A stretch of DNA of 64,000 nucleotides from Aquarana catesbeiana (lineage: Eukaryota; Chordata; Amphibia; Anura; Ranidae): positions 327,658,300 through 327,722,299 of the forward strand of contig NC_133327.1 of NCBI RefSeq assembly GCF_042186555.1. The letters are read 5' to 3'. The notes beneath the pieces are model-generated. The model was not told where the DNA came from and ran no database searches. It worked only from the letters and a program-made list of their open reading frames with translations. Positions within the stretch are counted from its first letter, which is position 1; every line of letters begins with the position of its first letter. Below, in pieces: positions 42,486 through 53,900 of this stretch. A program made the position numbers and the translations under genes.

Positions 42486-43992
42486 GTGCCCCTCCGAGGG
42501 GTGGCCTCTGAACACCCAAACTGGACATCAATTCTGGACGTTCTTGCTGGAAAGCCTGGACCAAACGTGGGGTATGTAAATTTATAGAAGGTTCCCAGGA
42601 GTTGTCCTCAATGGGATATCCCTTCCACTTGCTCAAGTACTGGAGTTGTCTTCCCCTCTTCCTGAAACACAATATTCTTTCCACTTCGAATTCACTTTCT
42701 CCGTTAACCAGAACTGGTGGAGGAGGTGGCTCCTCTCTGCCAGGAAAAGGGCTAGGAACAACAGGTTTCGGAAGGGATGCATGGAATACTGGGTGTATTT
42801 TGTAAGAATTAGGTAAGGCTAGTTCAAAAGCTACAGGGTTGATGATTTTTTTGATCTTGAAGGGGCCTATGAACTTTGGCCCTAATTTCCGTGATGGAAT
42901 TGGCAATCTGAGGTTAACAGCCGATAGCCATACTTCTTCACCCACCTTGAAGACTGGATTCTCCTTCCTTCCTTAGTTGTAATGTTTACTGTAGTCATCC
43001 TGGGCCTTTTGCATAGCTTCCTGAATTTTCCGAAAGTTCATCTGGATGGAGGCTACCCGGTCTTGTACAGCAGGGAGAGACATCTCGGGAAAGGAACCTG
43101 GGAGAAAAGATGGATGAAAACCAAAATTTGACCAGAAGGGTGTTTGGTTAGAGGCAGTGTGAATGGAATTGTTGTACGCAAATTCGGCGTAAGGCAGAAG
43201 AGTGGACCAGTCATCTTGAGAATTGGAACAAAAGCAGCGGAGATATTGCTCCAAAGTCTGTTTTTTTCTCTCCGTCTGGCCATTGCTCTGAGGGTGATAT
43301 GCGGAGGAGAGACAAATTTTTACTTCCAGGGATTTGCAGAGCTCTTTCCAAAACTTGGAGGTGAACTGGACACCTCTATCTGAGATGATGCTGTCAGGTA
43401 TGCCATGAAGTTTAACAACTTCTTTGAAGAAAATATCAGCTGTAGCTGAGGCAGAGGGGGTACCCACCATGGGCAGAAAATGTGCCATTTTTGAGAGTCG
43501 GTCAATGATGACAAGGATGGTGGTGAACCCCCCTGAGGGAGGTAGGTCCACAATGAAGTCCATGGAAATTCCTGCCCACGGTCGTTCAGGAATGGATAAT
43601 GGTTTTAGTAGACCCCAAGAGTTCGTGTTTGACCCTTTACTGCGTTGACATGAGATACAGGAAGCCACATAGTATTTACAGTCCTGTCTCCAGCCTGGCC
43701 ACCAAAAAGAACGGGAGATTAATTCAGCTGTCTTTAAAGTCCCGAAGTGACCTGCCAATTTGTGGTCGTGAAAAGTTTTTAAGGTCAGAGGTCTTACTTC
43801 TAGTGGGACAAAAATTTTTCCTCGGGCCCAGAGTAGGTCATCGTGTTTCTCCAGAGAGAACATTTCAGGGTTGGAACAATGGCTGGATGCAGATTTTATG
43901 GTGGACATCAGGTCAGTTTGCATGATCAAGCAAAAATTTTGTGGAGACAGAATGGTACTAGTTTCAACTACCTGAGGGGTTTCATGGAACAT
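42472..43992 (-). pseudogene. pol: Integrase and chromodomain of the chromovirus (one internal stop)
   Basis: 43992-42973 encodes an HHCC site (HDHKLAGHFGTLKTAELISR, CISCQRSK) and the DDE core: WAGISMDFIVDLPP, DSIISDRGVQFTSKFW, YHPQSNGQTERK. A single TAA at 42973-42975 separates it, in the same frame, from FKVGEEVWLSAVNL, the GPF-type region KLGPKFIGPFKIKK and a chromodomain (EFEVERILCFRKRGRQLQY, SKWKGYPIEDNSWEP). The stop codon TAA at 42472 lies inside the 3' LTR, 14 bases from its edge. Chromodomains direct integration to modified histones. Confidence 0.92.
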
Positions 43993-44419
43993 CCGGGATA
44001 ATGCATCTGCTTTTCCATTCTTCGAGCCGGGTCTGTTTGAAATGTGTAAATTAAATCTGGAAAAGAAGAGAGCCCACCAGGCCTGTCTGGGTCTTAAGCG
44101 TTTGGCTGTTCGGAGATATTCCAGATTTTTTATGATCTGTAAAGATCATAACAGGATGTGATGCTCCCTCTAGTAGATACCTCCACTCTTCCAGAGCGAA
44201 CTTGATGGCCAACAACTCTCTATCGCCAACATCATAATTTTAATCTGGTGCACTTAATTTCCGGGAAGCAAAGGCGACGGGATGCAAGAGGGCTTTGGGA
44301 CCCTGCCTTTGGGAAAGGATGGCTCCAGTGGCAGTTTCAGAGGCATCAACTTCTAGCACAAATGGCAAGGCTGGATCTGGATGCCGTAAAATTGGTGCGG
44401 AGGAAAATAGGGTTTTTAA
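43993..44419 (-). pseudogene. pol: RNase H of the chromovirus (decayed)
   Basis: Reads VDASETATGAILSQRQG with the catalytic Asp, VAFASRKLSAPD, then a stop, then YDVGDRELLAIKFALEEWR with Glu and VMIFTDHK with Asp, and after a frameshift NSQTLKTQTGLVGSLLF. No continuous frame. Confidence 0.8.
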
Positions 44420-44932
44420 TTAGGTAAAAGCTTCCTGGGCTTCCAAGGACCACTGGAAATGGCTATGTTTGCGTGTAAGCTGAGTGATGGGTGCCACAAT
44501 AGATGAGAAGCCAGCAATAAATCTTCGATAAAAATTTGAGAATCCTATGAATCGCTGTACTCCTTTCTTATCCGTAGGGGCCGGCCACTCCTGAATTGCT
44601 TTGACCTTCTGAGGGTCCATAGCGACCCCGTTGGTGGAGATAATGAATCCTAGAAATTGTACCGTTGACTTCTCAAATTTACATTTTTCTGCTTTGAGAT
44701 ACAATTTGTGTCTCCTGAGGATTGCAAGGACCAGCTTGACATGTACTTGGTGCAGTTCAATAGTGGCAGAAAAAATAAGAATATCATCAAGGTAAACAAC
44801 TAGAAAATCATCAAGGTATTCTCGGAAAATGTCATTTACCAGGTGCTGGAAGGTGGCCAGGGCATTGCAGAGCCCAAACGGCATCACCAGGTACTCATAA
44901 TGCTCAAACCTGGACCTGAAGGCGGTTTCCAC
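44420..44932 (-). pseudogene. pol: RT palm/thumb of the chromovirus
   Basis: FEHYEYLVMPFGLCNALATF, catalytic YLDD in FLVVYLDDILIFS (about 44800-44780), FLGFIISTNGVAMDP, RFIGFSNFYRRFI. Ends at a TAA in the start of RNase H. Confidence 0.92.
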
Positions 44933-45869
44933 TCATCGCCAGCCCGGATCCGAATAAGATTGTAGGCCCCGTGAAGGTCTAACTTAGAGAAAACTCGGGC
45001 AGATCAAAGCATTGGAATAACTCTGGGATAAGAGGAAGCGGGTACTGGTTTTTAAAGGGAATTTTTTTTTAACTCTCTGTAGTTAATGCAGGGTCTGAGT
45101 GAGCCATCCTTTTTCTCTACAAAGAAGATGCCGCTCCAGCAGGTGATGAGGAAGGACGGATAAAACCTTTTTCCAGGTTTTCATCAATGTAAGTTTTGAG
45201 AGCCTTTAATTCAGTTTCAGATAATGGAAAAATACGTCCGAAAGGGACTTCAGAGCCTGGTAACAGATCAATAGGGCAGTCGTGGGACCGGTGAGGTGGT
45301 AGATGGTCGGCCTGTTGTTTGTCGAAGACGTCTTTAAATTCAAGGTAAACTGAAGGTACATGCTGAAGGCTGTCAGGTGCTGGTACTATGGTGGAGCAAG
45401 AGGCTGGAGCTGCTAGGAAACAGTGCTGGCAGCAGTATTGGGAGGAAAAGGAGACCTCTTTCTTCTTCCAATTGATTTGAGGTTCATGTGCCTGTAGCCA
45501 GGGGAGCCCCAGGATGATGGGAAACATAGGAGATGGAATAATGTCGAAACGCAGGAACTCCTGATGACTGGAGTCTGTAGTGATGAGAATGGGTCTGGTC
45601 TCTTGGGTGATAAGTCCAGAGCGTGGAAGAGACCCATCAGCCAGGTGCACCCGGAAGCTTTGTGATTTAGTTAAGAGAGGAATATGAAGACTAGCAGCTA
45701 GTGAAGCATCCAAGAAGCAGCTGCATGTTCCAGAGTCAATTATGGCTGGCAGGTGGGTTTCCTTTTCCGTCAACTGTAGGGAGACAAAGAGGGTGACGTA
45801 AGTTTGGGAAAAACCAGAGACTTGATAGTTCATGACAACTTGAGAGTAGGACTTACTAGGTCTCATGGG
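44933..45869 (-). pseudogene. pol: Protease and N-terminal RT of the chromovirus
   Basis: Open from 45866 to 45117. HLPAIIDSGTCSCFLD has the retropepsin D-S-G. FPIILGLPWLQAHEPQINW is the IILG-x-PWL motif, then EFKDVFDKQQADHLPPHRSH, the RT lead. The fingers (SSPAGA) are followed by a stop/frameshift at 45117, and the palm up to FTGPT-type sequence is decayed to 44933. Confidence 0.88.
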
Positions 45870-46812
45870 ACAGGTGCGGAGAAAATGTCCAATACCCCCA
45901 CAGTAAAGGCACAGATTGGTCTGACACCTGCGTTGTCTTTATTCTGGGGTGAGAGGAGCACGGACCAATCCCAATTGCATGGGTTCGACTTCAGAAGAAG
46001 TGGAGACTGGGGAAGCCGTGAGAGGTGGACGGATGGGAACTGGCTTGGGAAGCATCCAGCTGGGACCAGGAGCCTGGAAGCATTCTGAGCGCCGCTCGCA
46101 CATGCGCCTGTCCAATTTGGTGACTGCTTGGATCAAGTCATCTAAAGTAGCAGTAGTCTCCATCCTGGCTAACTCATCCTTGAGATAACCCTTGGCGGAA
46201 CTGGTACTTAAGGGCAGGCTCGTTCCAGCCGGTATCAGCCGACCATTTCAGGAACTCAACCGTATAGTCCTCAACCGGCCTTCGCCCTTGAGACAAGTTA
46301 TGCAAGATAGCTTCGGCTGTGGCCATGCGTTGGGGGTCATCATAAAGTTATCCCATGCTTTCAAAGAAGGAGTCAATTGTATTTAACACAGGGCTCCTCT
46401 GTTCCATCAAACTGTGGGCCCAGACTTGTGGTTCATCAGCCAGGAGAGAGATAATAAAGCCTACTTTTACCACCTCAGAGGAGAAAGTTCTAGGCTGGAG
46501 AGCCAAATACAAAGAACAGGCATTTTTGAAGGCTCGAAATTTTTTGCGATCGCCAGAAAATCGCTCTGGTGTGGGGACCCTAGGTTGCGGGGAAGCCATG
46601 ATTACTGTAGGTTTGGATGAGACTTGAGGAAAGGAGGCCCCACTGGTAGGTGCAGGAGCGGAGGTAGGTAGTGCGCATGGCCCGGCAAGTTGCTGGAGAT
46701 GACCATCTATTTGGGTGTAGCCCTCTTGTAACTTCTAAACTGCATCAGTAAGTGCTGACACCTGCTGGCAAAGGATCTCAAGGGGAGAACGTACTCTGTC
46801 GGCCTCTGACAT
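45870..46812 (-). pseudogene. gag: Gag of the chromovirus, RTL/Mart-like (broken)
   Basis: ATG at 46812 (MSEADRVRSPLEILCQQV), one TAG at about 46737, then VIMASPQPRVPTPERFSGD, FKNACSLYLALQPRTFSSE and LADEPQVWAHSLMEQ. A TAA follows FFESMG at 46348. Downstream text continues in frame (YDDPQRMATAEAILHNLSQ; VEDYTVEFLKWSADTGWN), then a frameshifted C-terminus with the knuckle CLYCGGIGHFLRTC at 45911-45870. This layout is that of sushi-ichi Gag, the source of mammalian RTL genes. Confidence 0.88.
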
Positions 46813-46857
46813 GGCTGGTTCGTACTGACAGAAACGTACTTACCGAGGCTGAGATGC

Positions 46858-47521
46858 TGAGAGCGGTTCACCCTTGCGACTAAGCGCAGTCCACCCCCTG
46901 GAGGTGAGACAGGGAGTGGATGGCACAAAGAGGCACAGGCTACCCAGCAGGCAGGTGAAGACTGGAATGGTAGTCTTGGCAGGGATGAGCAGCTGTGCAG
47001 AGATTGGCAGATGGCACACTGGAGCAAGGTAAACAGAAAGTCCAGAACCAGGCTGAGGGTCAAACACAGAAGAACTGGATATTCCATAAAAGGCTGAGGT
47101 ATGGTGTCTGGGAGACACAAGGCAAGTCCAGGTCACAGGTTGAGGTTCAAGGGCAAGGAGACAGTAGGCAGATCCGAGTCACAGGCAGAGGGTCAAACAC
47201 AGGAGAAGAGCGGAATCCGTTAAACAGGCCGAGGGTCAGGTCGAGGAGAAGAACAGCAGAATCAAGATCAATCCGGGTCACAGCAGGTAAATCGGGTATA
47301 ACAAACAGGATCAAGGAACAACAGGAAGCTGAAGATGAACCAGCAATTTGTCTGAGTACCAGAGCCATTTATATAGGCCAACTAAAGGGTCACCTTGGGC
47401 ATGCGCCAGCGCGCATGCACCAGAGCGCTGGGCCGTGAATGCGCATGTGCCGTAGCGCCGTTCTGCCACGCATGCACGCAGGAACACAGCCAAGACGCCT
47501 GGAGAAATTATTCTCCTGACA
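46858..47521 (-). repeat. 5' LTR of the chromovirus
   Basis: Same organisation as 41803-42485, shorter by about 19 bp, mainly in the GCGC-rich part. The inner end reads CCGCTCTCA on minus. The first gag ATG lies 46 bases inside. A short stretch after the LTR (GCATCTCAGCCTCGG) would be the primer site, but I cannot name the tRNA. Confidence 0.92.
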
Positions 47522-47545
47522 CCAGAACAGGTGTCAGGAGAATAA
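47508..47545. repeat. Perfect 16-bp inverted repeat at the LTR edge
   Basis: TTATTCTCCTGACACC and GGTGTCAGGAGAATAA flank a 6-base loop (AGAACA). The left arm is the LTR terminus itself plus CC; the right arm is an inverted copy outside the element. Confidence 0.95.
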
Positions 47546-47739
47546 CACCTGTTACCTTTAGTGTCACTTTAAGATTACTGTTTATGTTTACGTTTGCTGT
47601 TCATTAGATGTATTGATATTACTGTTTATAGTTTGCATTGTTTAGGATAATGTGGTCAAGCTCCTACATGATTTTGTGTGGTATATATTCTGTGTGAATT
47701 TACAATAGTCTGTTCCAGATTGCACCTAAGCTAGTTTTG

Positions 47740-49760
47740 TCTAGTTCTTAAGTGCAGTGCTCAGCTATAATACCTGGTTCCTGGTTCAAGAGTAAAGGAA
47801 GGTGTTTCTTGGCAGAGGCACCCAAGTTAGGTGCCAGTCGGTCAATCATAACCAGTATGTCCACCTGCCCAAACCTCTGCCTGCTGCAGCTAGAAGTAGT
47901 TTGTTTACTACCACCACCAAATGGCAGTTTCTTGCATCTAGAGTGACCCCAAATATGGCCATGACTGGTTTGACTGGTTTGTTGAAACAAATACATTTTT
48001 GCGAATGAGTAACAAGGAGTACTATATACCCCATACTCATTCACATAGAAAAGAATACATGATATCTGCAGGCTTTCTTACCTAACTGGGAGCCTTTAGA
48101 TCCTACCCCCCCTGCTCCCCCAGACTGCCACATCCATTAGACCAGAGATGTGTGGATGATATTCTTGTTCAACACAGAGACAAGGTACCTTGCAAGGGGG
48201 AGGCTTCGCTGTCCCCACTGGAAGGGTAACCTTCCAATGCTGAGAGCATGTGACCTAGTAAGGCTCTGGGGAGCTATTTTGTTTATTTTACTGTTATTTG
48301 TTTGTGAATGGGTAACAAGGATTACTATGTACTTATTAACTTTCATAGCAGGGGAGACAGATATCTGAGAGCCTCCTAATTTTAAGGAGGGTCTCCAGAT
48401 TCCAATAAGTTTCCCTCGCAGACCTCCACATTTACTGGGCCAGGGATGTGGGTTCTTCAACCTGGTATTTTTTTTCTTTAACCACTTGCCTACCGGGCAC
48501 TAACACCCCCTTCCCGCCCAAGCCATTTTTCAGCTTTTTGCGCTGTCACAATTTGAATGACAATTGCGCGGTCATGCTACACTGTACCCAAACAATTTTT
48601 TAACATTTTCTTCACACAAATAGAGCTTTCTTTTGGTGGTATTTAATCACTGCTAGGTTTTTTAATTTTTACAAAAAAAAAAGACCAAAAATTTTGAAGA
48701 AAAAAAAATATTTTTACTTTTTTCTGTCAGTAATTTTTGTAACTAACTTTTTCGCCTTCACTGATGTGCGCTGATGAGGCAGCACTGATGGGCACTGATA
48801 GGCTGAACTGGTGGGTATTGATGAGGTGGCGCTTATGGGCACTGATGAGGCCGCACTTATGGGCACTGATATGTGGCACTGATGAGCACTGATAGGCGGC
48901 ACTGATCGGCACTGTTAGGTGGCACTGATGGGCACTTATAGGTGGCACTGGTGGGCACTGATAGGCATCACTGGTGGGCACTGATAGGCGGCACGGATAG
49001 GTGGTACTGATGGAGCGCTGATGGGCAATGATGGGTGGCACTGATGGGCAACACTGATGGGCATTACTGATGGGCATTGATTGACAGCAGTAATGGGCAT
49101 TGATGGGCAGCACTGATAGGCGGCACTGATTGTCAGCACTGATAGGCACTGATAGCCGGCATTGGTGGGCAATGGTGGGCACTGATTTGTGACACTATTT
49201 TACAGTATTTTAATCAGGGCACTGATGATCAGTGCCCTGATTACACTCCTAACTGTCCCCTGTGAGGAGATGCCGCTGATCGGCTCTCCACTGCTCACTC
49301 TGTCAGTGTGAGGTAAGGAGCACCGATTACCGGCACTTCCTTGTTTACATGTGACCGGCTGTGATTGGACACAGCTGATCACATGGTTAAAGAGACGCGG
49401 ACGCGGCTCTTTCCAGAGATCGGGGTCACGCCGATACTAGCAACACAGCGCAGCCGCGATCGCTGTGCTGTACGCCCCAGCGGGCACACAAGAGTGGCCG
49501 TTCTGGGACGCCATCTAATGATGTTGTCCCAGAACGAGAGTCGCACCGGCCCACCTTCATTTGACCGTAGGCGGGCGGCAAGCAGTTAAAGATCAGTACA
49601 CAATTTTTGTAAACTATGTATATGCTGTCTGTCTTTAGAAAAAAAAAAAGCAGAGTGACGTCCACCTAAAAATCCATACTAGATCCTTATCCAGTGGATA
49701 AGGGTCTAGTATAAATAAAGAGGAGGATCCTATGCCATTTTTTTCTAACCAGAAGCAGGC
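47740..49760. mobile_element. Diverged relative of the foldback hAT, split by a piggyBac MITE
   Basis: 48150-48460 parallels 9100-9290: both have AGACAAGGT/GGACAAGGT, CCAATGCTGAGAGCATGTG versus CCAATGTTGAGGGCATGTG, and a CCAGATTCC..ATAAG block. 49660-49740 parallels CCTAAAAATCCATAC and TTATCC..GGATAAGGGTCTRGTAT of the arm. Internal order is partly rearranged. The MITE 48482-49585 lies between. Outer ends not determined. Confidence 0.6.
48482..49585 (-). mobile_element. piggyBac-type MITE with intact TTAA flanks
   Basis: TTAA at 48478-48481 and 49586-49589. Ends CCACTTGCCTACCGGGCAC and, inverted, CTGCTTGCCGCCCGCC. Same modules as copy B: CACAAATAGAGCTTTC, GGTGGTATTTAATC, the GGCACTGAT minisatellite (48765-49190), a GATCAGTGCCCTGAT hairpin (about 49210-49245), then the GTGATTGGACACAGC and CGATCGC regions. 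Confidence 0.87.
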
Positions 49761-49771
49761 CATCTGAGAAC

Positions 49772-51066
49772 TAGGGTTGCCGCCTTTCCGGGATTCACCT
49801 TTAAATTTTAAATCATGTAACTGGGTTTGTGTTTACTATGCTTCAGTTTGTGAATAAACAGAAAGTTGCTTAGCACAGAACACTTCCTATTCATTCACCG
49901 TCCAGTGCAGCTGAGGCTGCAAAGAATGGGACTGGAGAATCTCTGTCCTGAGTCCCATTTTCTGGCTCAAAAGTGAGACATTAGGGGTATGTTTAGACCC
50001 CGGACATTTAACCAAAACCCCTCAATATGGCTGTTAAAAAAATGTGAATGGATGGATTGTGCATGTGACTGAAGCCGCCCGTTTCTCTAATGGGACACAG
50101 CGGTTGTACTAACACAGGTGCAGGTGCTAATTTGACAGGTGTGCAGGTGTGGGTGAGTGGCCATAAATGCACACTGTCAGTGTTCACCTACACCCACATG
50201 TCTGTCAAATTATGATCTATGACTGTGTTTGTACAGCTGCTGTGCCCCAATAGCGTAACATAGGCTGTCTGCACAAAGCTCCAGCCACATAAACAAACCA
50301 CTGTTTACACTGTACATGCCACAGTGCCCATGTGAATAAGTCCCAAGACCTCACTCACACACCAAGCTTTGTTTATTAACTCAATACAGTTTTATAGTTT
50401 AGATTTAGCAGGCATTGTGTCGTGTTTGTGTCCACTAATAATAATTTTAGTGTATTTTTTATCAAAGTTTAATTTCTTACAGTAACCCTGTGATTTATGT
50501 GATTTCTAACAGCAGCCCTGACCACAACCACTGAGTGCATAGGCCTAATCACTAGCGTTGCCAACTGTCTGGAGGGCTGGGTGAAATTGTCTTAGCAGAG
50601 TGCCAGTGGCACTCTCACATTGCCCAAAATCAGCACAGTCCCCCCCCCCCACACTGACGGGAAAGGAGAGAGGGTACAATCTGCTTCTTCTCCTCCCACC
50701 CCTACCCCTCTTTTTTACCCACCCACACTCCAATCTCTGGCATGTTGTGCCTCAGAAAATGGATGTATGGGTGGGAAATTTGCAGCCCAGCAGCCAGCAG
50801 ATACATCCCTGGGTAAGTGAGTCACTGTCTGTGACTGTTTTGTCCCCCCTTCCACCCCTCTCCTTCCTCTGAGTGAGTACACTAAGGTAAGGGGAAATCA
50901 GATATAAGGGATGCTTTGTGGCTCTGATGTAAGTGGGGGCTTTGGTGAGCAGAAATCCCTTTACATCAGAGCTTTACACCACAGTCCACAGTGTTCCCCA
51001 TTTAAGAAAAATGTCATGTGTTGCTAAAGTGTTAGGGCTTGGCTTGAAGAAAAGGTGGCAACCCTG
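49772..51066. mobile_element. hAT-type non-autonomous element, 1,295 bp
   Basis: Ends TAGGGTTGCCGCCTTT and, inverted, CAGGGTTGCCACCTTT. Flanks CTGAGAAC (49764-49771) and CTGGGAAC (51067-51074) match 7 of 8. A third copy of the motif, GCGTTGCCAACTGTC, is internal at about 50555. No transposase motif. Confidence 0.8.
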
Positions 51067-51165
51067 CTGGGAACTGTCATAAAAAAAATTCTAATTTAAG
51101 GCTACCCCCAAGCATGTTATTTAGAGGGCCTGTGCATTTTTAATGTAGCTTTGAAGCCCTAGTAA

Positions 51166-51955
51166 CCACTTCAGCCCCAGAAGGATTTGCCCCTTTCCTG
51201 ACCAGAGCACTTTTTGCGATTCGGCACTGCGTCGCTTCAACTGACAGTTGCGTGGTCGTGCGATGTGGCTCCCAAACAAATTGATGTCCTTTTTTCCCCC
51301 ACAAATAGAGCTTTCTTTTGGTGGTATTTGATCACCTCTGCGGTTTTTATTTTTTTGCGCTATAAACAAAAGCGACAATTTTGAAAAAAAAGTAATATTT
51401 TTTACTTTTTGCTATAATAAATATCCTCAAAAAATATATAAAAAAACATTTTTTTCCTCAGTTTAGGCCGATATGTATTCTTCTAAAAATCGCAATAAGC
51501 ATTTATTGATTGGTTTGGGCAAAAGTTATAGCGTCTACAAAATAGGGGATAGTTTTATGGAATTTTTATTAATATTTTTTTTTTACTAGTAATGGTGGCG
51601 ATCAGTGATTTTTATCATGACTGCGACATTATGGCAGACAGATCGGACACTTTTGGCGCTATTTTGGGACCATTCACATTTATACAGCGATCAGTGAGAT
51701 TAAAAAGGCACTGATTACTGTGTAAATGTAACTGGCAGTGAGGGGGTTAACCAGGAGGGAGCGCTGCAGGGGTTAAGTGTGTCCTAGGGAGTAATTCTAA
51801 CTGTGGGGGGGATGGGCTATGTGTGACATGACACTGATCATCGCTCCCGATTACAGGGAGCGGTGATCAGTGTCCTGTCACTAGGCAGAATGGGGAAATG
51901 CTTGTTTACATCAGCATTTCCCTGTTCTTCCTCTCCGTGAGAAGATCACGGGTAT
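51166..51955. mobile_element. piggyBac-type MITE, 3'-truncated
   Basis: Begins CCACTTCAGCCCC after GTAA (a decayed TTAA at 51162-51165). Shares GATTCGGCACTGCGTCGCTT, CACAAATAGAGCTTTCTTTTG and GTTATAGCGTCTACAAA with 61116-62102. Hairpin GCTCCCGATTACAGGGAGC at about 51843-51861. The right end is replaced by Harbinger-end sequence. Confidence 0.75.
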
Positions 51956-52085
51956 CCCCGACACACTTTGTGTGTCGGAAAATCCGATGGAAAATGTGTG
52001 ATGGAGCCTACACACGTCGGAATTTCCGACAACAAGGTCCTATCACACATTTTCCGTCAGAAAATCCGACCGTGTGTACGGGGCA
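51956..52085. repeat. Harbinger-family terminal fragment
   Basis: GTGTGTCGGAAAATCCGATG, GTCGGAATTTCCGACAACAA, then GTGTGTACGGGGCA followed by TAA (52086-52088), the TWA target. The left half is missing. Confidence 0.82.
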
Positions 52086-52088
52086 TAA

Positions 52089-53114
52089 TAGTGGTGACAT
52101 TTTCCAGTGGGAACACTTGTTCCAGTGATAACTGACAACTGGAAGATTTACCGCACTTAAATGGTTTTCCATCCACTTGATATTTGGTCCATAGGACAAG
52201 AAGTGAAGAGAAATTCCCCCTGTGGTGTATAAATGGAAGAAAAAACTGACATGGGTTTTATCTATTTCTGGTGTATCAAATGTTTTGGCTTTAGATGTAT
52301 AATAAATTAAACTTTTCCTAAGAAAGACACAGAGACTGACTTTACATTATACAAATGCTTATCACCTGGCTGTCATGCTGACTAGGAGTTCTTGGTTCGG
52401 TTCAAACACAGGCCATGGCCACATTTAAAATACCGGAAATCAAACCTATAGCCATAAACAATGAGGGATAGGAAGAAACTAGTGGCGCCAATGAATTTGA
52501 AAATAACTGTGAATCAAAAAAAAATAATAAAACAATGATTCTATAGTTATAACATGTAAATGTGATATATATCACCCAGTGACAAGTGAAAAAATTATAA
52601 AGTCCATAAAATAAATGTTAAATGAGAAAATGGCTTCAGTCTTCTCAAAAATCTTCCACCACACCAACGTGCTTGTGACACCTCTCCCTCTAAAAAACGC
52701 ACTCACCAGCTTGTATTGCCTCCCACTCTCGTGTTTCAAAAATGACTACTGTAATCCGTGACTCAAATCAAGATAGCTCCATATGTGAAAAATAAGATGA
52801 AAGAAGTGCTCCACATAGCGTGATATAGTTTCAACCAGTTTATTCAAATCACACCTAACACTTCAATATATAAACTCACATTTCAAATGATAAAAGAAAG
52901 CCTCAAATGAATAACCACAGCAAACAGAAAAATTATGGCTCAGCAGTGCACTGCGGCCACGGTGGACCTGAAGTGTGCGCTTGTGATGTAACTCTCACCC
53001 ACTCCAAAGCCCCTGCTCGCAGTGTCAGTGTGTTGTTCTCAGCAAGCGGCGTCTCATGTCAGTAAGATTGATTGCCATGTAGCCACGCCCCCAACATGTT
53101 TCATCACTAAGACT
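52089..53114. other. Noncoding; unnamed interspersed repeat at about 52530-53112
   Basis: 52530-53112 has the CACTCACCA block, CAACCAGTTTATTCAAAT and a GC-richer end with CCACGCCCCCAACATGTTTC and GACTTCTTCATGGG. Similar layout at 40290-40900 and 17330-18100. No gene. Confidence 0.35.
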
Positions 53115-53341
53115 TCTTCATGGGATTTGGGTCGTTTTTGGTCTGTCGGAACAACATAGAGACGAGCGGTTTTCCCGATAGGAATTGGTTCCGTCGGAAA
53201 TATTTAGAACATGTTCTATTTCTAGGTCGTCAGAATTTTCTAAAAAATAAGTCCGATGAGGCATACACACGATCGGAATATACGATGAAAAGCTTCCGTC
53301 TGACTTTTTCTGTCAGACATTCCGCTCGTGTATACGCGGCA
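53115..53341. repeat. Diverged Harbinger-family MITE end
   Basis: TCTGTCGGAACAACA, GTCGTCAGAATTTTC, AGTCCGATGAGGCATACACA, and the end CTCGTGTATACGCGGCA followed by TTA. More diverged than the other copies. Confidence 0.65.
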
Positions 53342-53900
53342 TTAGAGAGGCAATGCCTAAACAAACAACCGAATTAATATTTAGCCACATGAAATGAAGT
53401 TCCACCTTATGGGCTAGGCGTATTAAAATTTTTATGAGCTTATTGTCCAGAGCGGTATATAGGACAAGAATAGGGATTCTTCAAAAAACACACAGATTGG
53501 ACGGAGACTTCACTTGATCCATCACACTTAATACACGCGTCATACACTCATCATCACGCCTCATCATTTGACACGTTGAGAATGCAAAGATGGAGCTCCA
53601 CCTTGACAAGATGCCATTTTGGGAAAGGCAACCATTTTGGGAAAGGCAGCCATTTTAGGGGACTCAGGTAATGACCATTGTAAGCCAGCAGCCATTTTGG
53701 AAAAGTAATTATGTTACATTGATCTTTTTCTGATTTATTGATTATTTGAAAATACCTATTATTGATTTCTTGTGATATTTAGATTGCTTTTCCCACAATA
53801 TAATAACCAGTTTAGATTTTTCTTTAACTTTATTTTTGTTTTTCCATTTTTTTTATAATCTTTTGTTTGGCGCTAAAGTAGCGTACCATTTGTTTTATTT
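53342..53900. other. Noncoding, small repeats of CATTTTGGGAAAGGCA
   Basis: Three to four copies of a short unit (GCCATTTTGGGAAAGGCA and variants) between 53609 and 53705. No gene. Confidence 0.4.

Larger units (their letters stand above)
41803..47521 (-). mobile_element. Sushi-like chromovirus (Ty3/gypsy LTR retrotransposon)
   Basis: Read on minus: 5' LTR 47521-46858, gag from 46812, CCHC, DSG protease, RT, RNase H, integrase with DDE, chromodomain, 3' LTR 42485-41803. The Gag resembles the vertebrate RTL/Mart (sushi-ichi-derived) gene family and the C-terminal chromodomain defines a chromovirus. Stops and frameshifts occur in every gene. No clear target duplication is visible (ATGGA left, CCAGA right). 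Confidence 0.94.
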
